Assembly (NCBI GenBank): GCA_963669975.1 | Contig: CAVLJG010000009.1 | Location: 88,553,665 to 88,617,664 of the forward strand | DNA: 64,000 bases | Source of the DNA: Acanthoscelides obtectus | Taxonomy: Eukaryota > Arthropoda > Insecta > Coleoptera > Chrysomelidae | Direction of reading: 5' to 3' | In this document: positions 1 through 12,000 of the stretch, piece after piece | Layout of the letters: each line of letters begins with the position of its first letter | Numbering within the stretch: position 1 is the first letter of the stretch | Translations under genes and position numbers: made by a program | The notes under the pieces: model-generated | Told to the model about the DNA's origin: nothing | What the model saw: only the letters and a program-made list of their open reading frames with translations | The model's database searches: none

Positions 1-57
1 TTCTAACGCTTCAAGAGCTGGTTCAGAACCAACAAGCTTGCCATCCGACGTACGTTT
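1..57 (-). repeat. Dispersed direct repeat, copy 1
   Basis: This block recurs at 1337-1393 with about four differences. Read on the minus strand both copies encode RTSDGKLVGSEPALEALE, and the differences inside that peptide are synonymous. This suggests the pair comes from a once-coding element rather than simple sequence. The copy is cut by the window edge. I do not recognise the peptide. Confidence 0.6.
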
Positions 58-1336
58 TTGAAGGGCTAATAAAGAAGCGAAAAGCCCCCTTTTGAGTAAC
101 TGGAAGTGCTTACTGATGAGAACACAACTTGACACAAATTCTACCAATGCAACACTTATTAACAGCCACTAACTGAGGGAAAATCGAAGCAACTTTTTCA
201 ACCGTACAAATCAAAGATAAGAGAAGAACTGAAGTTTTTAGTTTCAAAATTATAGGAGGTCAGTTGCGGATTTTCCCGTCCATCGGAAGGCTGGTCATTT
301 TGACTTGGTGAGTTCAGCCCTTGTCTCCTCATTGGTCGATCAGTTTGCAACCCTTGCAATGGGCGTCTGATTCTCTGAAGATGGAAACTAACCTGACCAA
401 TGATTGTTAGACTTAATTTTTGAACTCAAAATGACTTTAAACTCTATTGGTTAATTACGTTCCCGTTGTCCCACCTCAAGGAGTGTCGTCAGCGTACAGT
501 CTTCCCTTAAGTTTACGCAACACGCCCCCTTCAGTGGCGTCTCGAGGCTTCAATTGCTTTGGGGCAAACCCTGCAGTTTTCAATAATTTCAATGGATTGG
601 GAATTCCTGTAATTATAAAATTATACATAGCATTTAGGTAAAACTAACGGTGACTCTCTTCGGAAAATGTTTTATATATTTTTAACAAACTTAGCTTCAT
701 CGGAACTACGCAGTCTTTCGTTAGTTTCACCTGCTCCTCTCTAATGATAATTTCCAAACCGCATCTGTCAACGCGTACGTTGACAGAAGGTAGAATACGT
801 ATCCAGCCTGGCGCACCTGCTCCTATCAGCTAGGGGAAAATTCTACTGAAAACCTAGCTGTTTGTCTCCTCTTTTTCATATATTCCCACAATTATGACAA
901 TTTTTAGTAATATGCTAGCCTTCGGAAGTCTTAGATATCCCATGATACGCCTCTGACGCGTGACCGTTCAGCGCTCGGGGTAGTTTCTAACATCTGCTAA
1001 CCAAATGGTGGAGATTCAAACTTCTCAGCACTCCCTTGGTTGTAACTTTATAGTTATTACAGAATATATCTCTAAACCCTGTTTTTGTCCCGGCATATTT
1101 GAAAAGTCCAACTTTATAGCATCCGGTTCTATTATCTATTTTCTTCGTAATATGAATTTGGTTTCCCTTGGCGTTCACTGGGTGGTTTGCAGTGTTTGTT
1201 CTGCCCTTAGTTCTTATGTTTATTTCTATTTTATGGATGCGACGAATCTTTACAAGGGTAGGCGGCATGACGAATTATTTCAAGGAATTTGGAAATTGAT
1301 AACTTGGTCGGCTACAGTTCTAAAGCATTTTTGTTT
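58..1336. other. Unassigned, no gene seen
   Basis: Short open frames here (for example 447-641 and 1005-1415) show no recognisable motif, no splice context and no bias distinguishing them from chance. I see no TIR or tandem structure. Confidence 0.4.
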
Positions 1337-1393
1337 TTCTAACGCTTCAAGAGCTGGTTCAGAACCAACAAGCTTGCCGTCCGATGTACGTTC
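1337..1393 (-). repeat. Dispersed direct repeat, copy 2
   Basis: Second copy of the 1-57 repeat, in the same orientation. The minus-strand frame continues past the shared part as KQKCFRTVADQVINF and then stops. Just upstream in that sense the sequence reads ttatgcag then g, which could be a splice acceptor, so an exon or transposon-exon relic is possible but unproven. Confidence 0.5.
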
Positions 1394-1970
1394 TCGACAG
1401 TCAAACCCTGCATAAGATCGATTGACGTTGATTGAAATGAAAACGACAAATGCTTGATGTAAAATCATCACCGCATTATAAACCCATGTTCTTTGCAAGC
1501 CATCTCGAAGCTTATAACGATTATTTACATCGACAGTATCAATGCTATCTACGGTTTGCGCAATTGTGCAGTATTTTCGAATAACTATAATCGTCCAAAG
1601 TAATTAAGATAATCTTTTACAAGCGCCTAAGTGCAACGTGCCTTTGCATTGCTCAGAATACGCTATTAGTACTAATGATCGTCTATCAAGGAGAAGTTCT
1701 AAGCAGAGAAGATGGGGACCTTGGCGGAATAATTTCTAAATACTCGTGCAAATATTAAAGCTGAAGCTGTAATAAAAATTCAGATTTTGCATAAATGCTC
1801 ATAATTTATAACGATTTGCGTACGTATGATAAACAGATGTTTTTAGAAAACGTTTTTAGCTACGGCTTCAGGCGTTGCTATGGAAAGTCAAAAGTAATCA
1901 CGTCATCATGGTATTGTTGTATCTGGAACTCCATGGTATTTTGACGAAATTAAATCACTCTTTACTCGTA
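1394..1970. other. Unassigned, no gene seen
   Basis: AT-rich sequence between the dispersed repeat and the palindromic element. No motif or repeat recognised. Confidence 0.35.
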
Positions 1971-2487
1971 TACAGGGTGTTTCAGTTTATTGTTGCATAA
2001 CTTTAAGATTCGATAGAACTTTTAAAATCAATGCATAAAGTCTATATAAACATGGGTCGAAAAATGCGTGGCCTCCGAAATACAGGGTGTTTAAATTTAC
2101 TTTCTTAAATAGTTTTTTTTAAATATTTCGAACAATGTTTGATGTATCACAGTGAAAATTGGTATACAAGGGTTTTTTGGCACGACAAAACGAACCATTT
2201 TCATACACTACAGGTACAGTAGAGAGCGCCCTCTAGCGGCTACAGCAAAACTATGCCCATGGTTCGTTTTGTCGTACCAAAAAAACCCTTGTATACCAAT
2301 TTTCACTGTTATACATCAAATATTGTTCGAAATATTTAAAAAAAACTATTTTAGAAAATAAATTTAAACACCCTGTTTTTCGGAAGCCACGCATTTTTCG
2401 ACCCATGTTTATATAGACTTTATGCATTCATTTTAAAAGTTCTATCGATTCTTAAAACTATGCAACAATAAACTGAAACACCCTGTA
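1971..2487. mobile_element. Palindromic TIR element (MITE), short copy
   Basis: The ends read TA-cagggtgtttcagttta and its inverse complement followed by TA. The two arms are inverted copies of about 228 bp, so the whole unit folds into one near-perfect hairpin around a short centre containing gagcgccctctagcgg. TA target duplications and acagggtg ends are typical of Tc1/mariner-derived MITEs. It is the most compact of three relatives in the window (others at 13181 and 17004) and has no coding capacity. Confidence 0.85.
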
Positions 2488-3045
2488 TACGCTCCAGTGG
2501 CAGTTTTCTCAACACATTTTATGTCTATTTATCTTCCAGGTGAAGGTTCATTTGTTCGTTTTTTGTTTTCTTTTCTTCTTCAGTTGATTGTTATTCAATC
2601 TTCGAATAGCAATGTTGCATTGTTCGTGGACCCGAAATTCGAGAGATCGATGACAAGGGGCTTCATGTTGCTTGTGTTAGAGAAAATAATTTAAAACAAC
2701 GTTTTGGGATGACGGGCAAAACATATTCTCATTCAGGGTCCAATCACAAACCATGAAAATCTGGAAGCAAAAAACTACTCATACTAAAGCAACTTGAATC
2801 AATTTACAGAGGAACTAGAAATACAATGATGATTATCAGCAATAAAATAAAGACAGCAACAATAAACATGAAAAAATATACGCAAGATCAATAGATTCCT
2901 TTACACAAAAATTTTAAAAAGCACAAAAACGAAATAAAAAGATATGCTTATACTCAAAAAGCAAAAGCATTTACTTCAAATTATCATAAATACCATCTGG
3001 AGGATTTCCTTCAAAATTCGCAAGTACAAGGATATCCTTTGTTTT
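2488..3045. other. Upstream flank of the CarT-like gene
   Basis: AT-rich sequence with no convincing TATA box or initiator. A strong splice acceptor (pyrimidine tract then ttccag, ending at 3098) lies inside the first recognised coding exon. The true first exon, possibly untranslated, may therefore lie in or left of this stretch. Confidence 0.35.
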
Positions 3046-6000
3046 ATGAATACGGCTCACTATGTCATCTCTATACAATCATCTTTCATCTCTTCCAGTT
3101 ATAACAATAGCGGCTTCGTCAGCGACGGTCACGACAAAAACCAAAATGAACTCCCCCAGAAACAAACCAATCCCGAACCTCCTCCTCCTCCAGCCATGGA
3201 GGAACCCTTCGAGTTCGACGATCTCTTGCCTCACATCGGCGAGTTCGGCATCTACCAGAAGATCCTCTTTCTCTTGATGATACCCTTCTCGTTCTTCGTC
3301 GCGTGGGTGTACTTCACGCAGATCTTCATCTCCATAGTGCCGGAGAAGCACTGGTGCTGGGTGCCGGAGCTGGAGAATCTCACGGCAGAAGAAAGGTGAG
3401 TTATTAAAAGACTATGTTGCTACCCATTCTGATGAAATGCGGTATTTTGAAATTTGGAGTGATAAAATTGAAGCGTGGGTACTGTACCAGTTGGGACCTT
3501 CCTTTTCAGAAACAAAACAAAAGTAATATGCGGTAAATTACCACCGAAAATGTGAAATAACACTATTTATTTTGTAAGGAAAGAGACAGCTCTGTTATTT
3601 TAAGGTATCAAGAAAAACATAGCAAACAATACGTATTTTTCTGTTTTATTTGTTATTTCGGTATTATCGTACATCTACTTGGTTCAAAGTGAAGCCAAAC
3701 AAACTGCAAACAAAAGGCAATATCGTTGTTGATATCGTTATTGTTAGAATTACTTTATAGCTTTATTTGTAACTGATGTTGTTCAACTGCGAAAAAACTG
3801 TAGAATAGTTATTCAGTGGCCAGTGACATTCTTTTGTTTGTCCTTGCCTGTACACATTTCTGAGGTGATGCGATGTCGTTGCTTTATTTTTATAGTACAG
3901 TTGATGATGTGATTGCAGTAAATCCTTTAGAAGTATAAGCACAGACTCCGCTGTTCTTTTAAAGGAAATTGTTATTTTTAAACAATAACCTTCAAAGAAA
4001 GGATCGTCTCTTAACCTTCCGCGTGATTATTCTTAAGAATTTTCGTAATTTCTCAAAGGTAATCCCATACTCAAAGACGGTGGTCGATACGTATTCAAGG
4101 TATTAAATAAATATTACTAATAAAATTCCTCCGGTAATTCTTCTGAAGACAAATTTTATGAACATACGTCCACAACAACTTTTACATTTATGATACATAG
4201 ATACATTTACGACGATTTTTTTCAGTACAAGGTGTTGCAATTTTAGGAAACAAGCCTTTCTGATCTTGGAAAACTCTTTAAATGCTATTTTTAATATGAG
4301 CATATTAAAAGAGGATGCAAAATGACATATTTTGATATCTTTTACAAAAAAAAATGTACGAAAATGACATTTTTCAATGTGACAGGAACCATTTACCATT
4401 TTGCTATTTTAATCAGAAACGGTGCACCAGATGAGAAAATGAAAATATGAAACTCAGTAGAAAAAATATAAGTACTTTCGAATTTTTTTTATATAGAATA
4501 TTTTTTTATGATATCTACCAGTGGCGTCCATACTGAAGATTTTTCAGAAAAGATATGATACGCCATTGCTTTTATTTTCATAAAAAAATATTTTTGAAAT
4601 CCTTATTTAAAAAAACCATTTTCATGCATTTGTGGTACAAAGAAATTAATTTGAACTAGTAGACTTCCTTATTTTGTTTTCAAAATATTGACATTTGATC
4701 GATTACGGTCTTATTTTGAGAAGTATTCACAAACGTGATAGTTTTTCACATTGCGAAAGTTTATTTAATCAATAAAAAAGAGAGAATAAGTAAAGCATAT
4801 AAGCATTGACAATATTTGTTTTAAACACAATTGAGGAACATCCAGAAAGAAGTATTATTTTTTACGCGAAATGGTGCATCGGACGGAAAAAGGTCAAGAG
4901 GTCAAATTTGTTGCAAAATAAATGGGAATTTCGTAAATGATTTTTTTTTCGGAATAAGCGATGGCATACCATATTTTTTTGAAAAATTTCCGGTGCACAT
5001 CCTGTACGGACGCCACTGGTAGAAATATTAAAAAATATTCTACATCAAAAAACGGTACTACTGGTGCTTACTAGACGCATGTCTGATTTCATGAAAATGT
5101 CTAGAAGAGTATTAAAGTTATGATATAAAAACAATTTTTTTTCTTAAAACTGTAACACCCTGAAGCTCAAAAATTAAAAGGTTTAGGACATATATTCATA
5201 TGTACTTTTCTTCCTAAAATGAGCTAAAGAATCATATCCTGTATTTTTAGCCATAAATCAAAAAATACTCTTTTGTATGTCTCGATACTAATATACAGTA
5301 TATTCAGATAAGAGATAGACCGGACATAAACAAGACCACGTGATCATCGAACGCTGTAACATTCGGCAGGGACGTATTAAGAGTCACGCAGTACATATTT
5401 TAGATAGTAGATGCTGCTTTGCGTAACTTTGTAGTAAATTAGCACAATTCGATGTGTATACGATTGGTGATGGATATAGGATCATGTGGGGGTGGGGTAA
5501 GAAATATATAATGGTGTAAATATACATAAGAGTTTCAAAATTTTCGCTTCGATTTCCAGCTTCGGATGCCGCCTGATGTTTGTTGAAATACAGTCGAATA
5601 TAATCTCAAAATGGCGTTTAAATTAGCCTAAATTAAAAATAATCGTATATCTCTTAAAATTGCTTTTAGAATATTGATTAGTATATTTTATGATTTCTAG
5701 GTAAATATGTAACCAAATTAAAAGGTTCATCATGTAAAAAAATGTGCATGGTTGAACATTGTCAGAAAGTAGATTCTTGAATAGGTTTTGCAAAATGGGT
5801 TCAAAAATGTCAATAATTAATTAAAAAATACAGTAGCTTTATAATTACTTATAACTTACCAAATTTGATGAACGACATCTTTTATCGGAAAGATGAGCTT
5901 GATGAGCTTTCATCATCGCTACTGCCTGAAGCACCAACGTCAATAATGAATGGCTCGACTTGTTCCTCTAAAATATTGTCCAATTCCCACATTCTGTTTT

Positions 6001-9000
6001 CAACTTTGTCTTTCACGTGCTTAATACAGTTTTCCCATTTTTGCGCTGTTATTAATTCTAGTGCTTCTTTGAAAAGTCCTTTGAGGTCACAAAATTTAAA
6101 AGTTGTATTGTGCTTAGCTATATAATTTTTAACCTCTGCCCATATGAGCTCAAAGAAATATCAAATTGCAATGATGCACACGACCTACGTAACACGTCTG
6201 AACCTGAATGTGACTCTGCCTTGATACGACTACTCTGCCGCTCGGCATAGGCATTTAATTGCGAATTGACCAATGAGGGCTCGTGTTTTACGTCGAGACG
6301 GCGGCGTTAGCGTGAAAATCACCCGAACCTTTTGTTTACATCCGGTCTATCTCTTATCTGAATATATATATTGATGAGTAAGAATTACTTGGTATGACCA
6401 GACTATCGTTGTACGTTCGTAGTAGTTTTTCTGCAAAAACCTTGCGCACATATTAACAAGAACGCGACACAACAATAACAAAACGTAATAAGATTGTTTT
6501 GGCCGAAAATTGCTCAATTTCGCGACTAGCATTTTTGGTACTTCCTTCTTCCTTATATCCCAGGGTCTACAAATACAATCGCCAATTAAGTGTACGTATT
6601 ACGAACATAGCCGCAAACTAAATTAGGTGATTAACGCTGCATGTACTGGTGTCTTTATTGGGCTTTTTTTAAAGGATTACAAGTAGAAGCAATGAAACTA
6701 CAGTCGATGTGATGTCTGAGAAGTAAAATTTTATTTTCAGTTATAGGAAGCTCCTATATGAGCATTTTGTTTAAATGTGATGCAGTAGATCCGTACTATG
6801 AGGTCAAGTTTAGCATAATTGACCTTCTGTTGATTTACCACTGTTTTATTGGGAATACTAGACCAGTTCTCGATAGCATAATCAATTCATGTGTACGTAT
6901 GACCAAGATATCTGCTGAACCGAGACATCTATATTAATTGCAAATTCGCATAAATCTCTGTTGAATATATCTCTCCACCTTGTTTATACCGAAGCAGGCA
7001 GCAGCCTAAATACCAGGACACCGCGGCTGCGATCAAGATTACTGCCCGCATAGCACCTTTTGAATAGACGCCTCTTGGGCGTTGAGGTTTCCGTCCTTTG
7101 CGATTCGGTTTTCAATGGTTTCAGTGATAAGCGAATTGATGGTATTTTCCAACATATCCACATAAATATATCCTAAAATGTCTGCTTATTCATTAATTTT
7201 CGGGGGGACTAGCATGAGGCTTTTCATTGCTCCAATATCGGCAGTTACGCTTATTAACAAATCCGTTTAGATAGGATGTGCATTCGTCACTGAAGCAGAT
7301 CTGCTTTACGTGAATGGTATTGTCATCCATCGCTGCAGTCATGAAATCATCTTCGGTTAACTCTTGCAATATTGTCATTTTGAATGGATGAAATTTATGG
7401 AGTTTAGTGACTGTGTGTACAGAGCCTAATGAAATACCAGTCGCAGCAACAATTCTGAGCAATTAGGATTTATTGCAAAATGACCAAAAAGTCTAACTTC
7501 ATTCAAAACTCTCCGATCACGTTAATTATTTGCAATAGATCCAGTTTGAGTAGAAGTAACTAGCCACTCTTTTGGTTAGTATGTAAACTATTTTGGAAGT
7601 AAATCCTGAATCAATAAATTAGTTTTCACTATCCCAAGATTGTCACAAACATACCTGACAGCAAATTGAATTCTTCCTTTCCTTTAGCAACAAATATTCG
7701 CGGAAAATTCGGGTTGTTATTTGGTTATTGCCACGTTTAATCTTGGTAATTGCTGTTTATGTTGGTAGTTTCCGTTTTGAATTATAAACGAATTGTAGAT
7801 TAGGCAAACCCTAACGGGCAACATTTTGAACACTTGTTGAAATGAAAAGTTATATTTTAGTGTGTTTTCGTTTTCTAACTGAACAAATTAAATTAAATAA
7901 ATATATTTCTAATTTTCTCGAAAACGATTCGACTGATTTAAAAAAATCAAACGTCAAAATAAATAATAAAGACTTTTCAAACAAGCTATTACTCGATCTC
8001 CCGTGTCACTCAAAAATTTTAAGTAGCTTTTGGTTAAAGAGTTGTCTCCCTTGACAAATATTTTGACGTATCTCTGCGTTTTTTCTTTTAATCAGTGGTT
8101 TTCGACAGGTTTTCAAATGAACACCCTGTATATTTTAACGAAAACGTAAACACCTGCTTCTTATTTTTATTGTGTTCTAACCACTGAAAGGCGAAATATA
8201 TTCTTCATTGTTCTGACCGTTGACCTACTTTTCCCTATATTTGCATAGTTTTTCATTGTGACTAAGGTCGCAGTTCTTCAGTTGATGAGATACATGTAAT
8301 TGGTATGAAATAAAATATATAATGGAATAGTTTACAAGTACATACAGGGTGTCCGCAAAGTTGGGGTTTTCCTTTTCAGAAACAACTACCCTTGAAATAA
8401 CAAAGGTAATGTGTAGTGAAACGAGGGCGACCAAGTAAAAAAAAATAAACGAAAAAGTACTCACTGTCCAGTTGACGAGAAGGGCTAAGTACGTCTCTGC
8501 CCGAAATCATACCGCTCCAACAGAAAATGACATCGGCTGATGCGCTACCGAGCAGACGCCGGCGGTGGTGCAGACCACGAACAGAGGTGACAAATATGAC
8601 GGCGTTGCCGCGTTTTCAGTTTTTAGGTAAACGTACTTTATAGGTATTGATCGAAGTTATCGCCGTTCGATTCAAAAACACAGGTGCGTGCACGACGTAG
8701 CCAAGCATCGGTGCAGGCTTTGAGAATTGAGTCCCTCCCCCGAATGAAAGCACCAGCTTGTTCAATTCTGAAACGAAGTTCGTCAACCGTATGCACTTCA
8801 GTTTTGTACACCAAGCGTTTCATTTCTCCCCAAAGAAAAAAATCACATGGTGTTAAGTCTGGAGATCGCGGAGGCCACGCTACGGGTCCATTACGTCCGA
8901 TCCACCTATTCGGAAATAATTCATTCAAAAACTCACGCACCTCGCGTGCACCATCGTGCAGAAACCACATTGATTGTCTTACACTTAATGGCGCATCTTC

Positions 9001-12000
9001 TAACAAGGAAGGCAAAATGTTGCGTAAAAAGTCTAGGTATTGCATCCTGTCCAATCGATTTGGGAGAATAAATGGTCTAATGAGCATACCGTTCACCATG
9101 CCAGCCCAAACATTCACCGAAAATGTTTGTTGAAAATGTGCCCGACGGACAGCGTGCGAATTTTCTACTGACCAAACATGAGTGTTGCAAAAGTTATTCA
9201 GCCCATTACGCGTGAACGTAGATACGTCTGTGACCAATATGCACTTCAGAAAGTCCGGATTATTGTCATGTTGATGCAACTACCACTCACAAAACCGCAC
9301 TCTTGCTGGAAAATCGTCAGGTTGAAGGGCTTGTACACGTTGGACGTCGTCAAACGGAAACAGCCCCTCTCCACGCAGCGTTTGCCACACTTTAGTTTTT
9401 GATACTTGCACTTCTCTAGCCACGTCTCTAGTGCTTCTTGAGGGATTCTCGTCTACGCGATTACCTCTACACGCGTGACCGTAACCGTCGGTTGAAGGTT
9501 GCATACTGACCTGACACACTTACCCCAACCCAGTTCTGTCGTCGGGTTGAGCCAGTGACCTTGTACCAGTCGGGGATATCGCGGCGGGTCGCGGCTACAG
9601 GACGGTATTCAGATATTTTTGATGTTGCAGAGCCCTTTATCTCGGTTCCCTTAAGACATTGGTGTATATGGTACTAAGGAAAATTGCTTACGTTTTCAAG
9701 ATCTACACGTCGTGTGAAGGAAAACCCCAACTTTGCGGACACCCTGTATTTAAATAATTCGCCACTTAGGACATTATTAAGACAGTACACTCTGCTTTAC
9801 CGCTAGAAGTAGAATCATCTCGTCCGTATTGTTGAAACACATAAAGAACTACTATCTTTAGTTAGCTACCTCGTTAATAGATATCTTATAATTGACAATA
9901 ACTGCCTGCAATAACCGTTAAGGAACAAAGACGTGTATTTAATCTAACCGACCAATAAATATTGCCCGATCGAAAAATATTACCACGATTTATCTGTCGC
10001 ATTATATCATGTTTCACAATTTATTTCAATACGTAAACGCGGTAACGTTATTTTTAAACGGTACCTTGTGCTGGTAGTCAAATCACTATCACTAAAGCGT
10101 AACTACTGGAATAACAAGGATGTTTTTTATACAACTGATCCAATTGAACACATGATACTTCTTTCTAAATTGAGTTTGCTTTCACAGACAGCACGATATT
10201 TTTATTAAAATTACATTTACATGATCGTCAGCTATTGACATCGTTCAGTGGTTTCGAGTATTTCCGCAATACAGCATCGTCAGGGGTACCACAGGGTTCA
10301 AATTTAGGACCATTGCCTTTTTGCTTTTAGTTAACGACTTAAGTACCGATATTCGTTGTGAATCAACAATATTTGACGATGATTTAATACTGTTCTTTGC
10401 AGCCAACAGCATCACTAATTGCCAGTATTTACGAATCCGCGAAAAGGAGGAAAGTAGATTCGAGCAGAAAATAGGATAGGTAACCCGAGCGATACGTATT
10501 TCTGCTGGCTGGCTTCATCAAGCCCGAAATGAATGCACATATGAAACTGGTCCTTGAAAATTCGAGGTCTTCTAGCCTTTTTATACTACAATGTGTAGGT
10601 CGACTCTTGTTGTGGACTTCGTGTGTTGTTTTTTCCCCTCTCCATCTTCGTTTCCTCGGGTTACACCCGCATTCGGATGTGTGGGCATGTGTATCTACTT
10701 TTGAAGTTTCATATGTGCATTCATTTCGGGCCTGATGAAGCCAACCAGCAGAAATACGTATCGCTCGGGTTACCTATCCTATTTTTTGCTCGAATCCACA
10801 TTCCTCCTTTTTGCGGATCTTGCCCATTATTTTTCTGTTATATATATATACATATAATGCGAGCAGTAGTCATTGCCATCGCCAACGACCAGTTGGGCAA
10901 AAAATACAATCAATTGTTAATTGAGAATTTTTTAGGGTTTGGTAATCACTTTTAACCGTAACCTCGAGCTTTCGGCATTCTCTATGGAGCCATCTCCAGG
11001 AGCTGAAAATACAAATATGATGCTAGCAACCAATACGGGAAATCGATCATGTTCCAAAGAAATTTCTTAAGTTACTGGTTTCCAAGATTGCTTCATTTTA
11101 TCCTCAGCGTGGGTCTGACCACCAAATATTGTTGAAAACAAGTTGCCTCTTCCGGTGAAAGAAGAAAACCCAACTATGTCATCTTCCCAACCTTTTACAT
11201 GGTATTGTAGATTCTTCAGACTTCTTCCAGCTCCAGTTTTGTTAAGATACCCTACAAAGATCACTTGTTCTGCTACCAACAGTTTCATTAAATAAGCCTC
11301 TGCAAAAGAGTCGAGAGAGATCAATTATGTTGCCGTTTCGTCCTTAAAAACTGTATTGTAGGTCACCCGATCTTGGATTTGCTGCTTAATAACAATAATC
11401 GCATACCCCTCGAATTGAGTTCTGTGCAATTAGAAACCTCGCACTGAAACTGTAATCGCGTATCTCGTGGTATGCCACAAATCAACTGCCTGTAGATTAT
11501 TTCAATTTTTCAACGTTATCAATTATCAGTTTTGCCACGAGATACGTGTTATTAAGACATTCCCCTTATTTTTCACGAATCCATAAATTGCTTACAACTT
11601 ACTAATTTGTATAATTTACCATAATATGAATAATTAAGAACAATAACGGTTTACCGGCTAACAAAAATGCTCCTGAACTTGTTTGACCATGAATTACACC
11701 ACGAAACTTTTCATTGCTTGATTACAACATTAAAACTCAATTCATTACGCTTCTGAAAAATACGCGTAATTAGAGTAGAATATCCTTTATTGTGAATAAT
11801 AATCATACACTTTCCATAGCGGAATGAAATGTAACAGATTTTTTTTCCAAAAGGCAGTTCACATTTTCTGCATACGCTTGCGTAATGCTTTGTCTGGAAA
11901 GTGAAAAAAGTGAAATGCTGACCATGGTTATTCGTATAATGATTAGGTGTAGATCCTTTTCAGATTGCCTGTAAGATTCTTAATGATCAGTTCTTTGTAT

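Noticed and set aside
1005..1415. 136-codon ORF on the plus strand
   Set aside because: Overlaps the minus-strand repeat peptide, has no motif and no splice context; likely chance.
11067..11324. 85-codon minus-strand ORF in CarT intron 1
   Set aside because: Protein-like composition but no domain I recognise and no flanking ends or splice sites; left unannotated.
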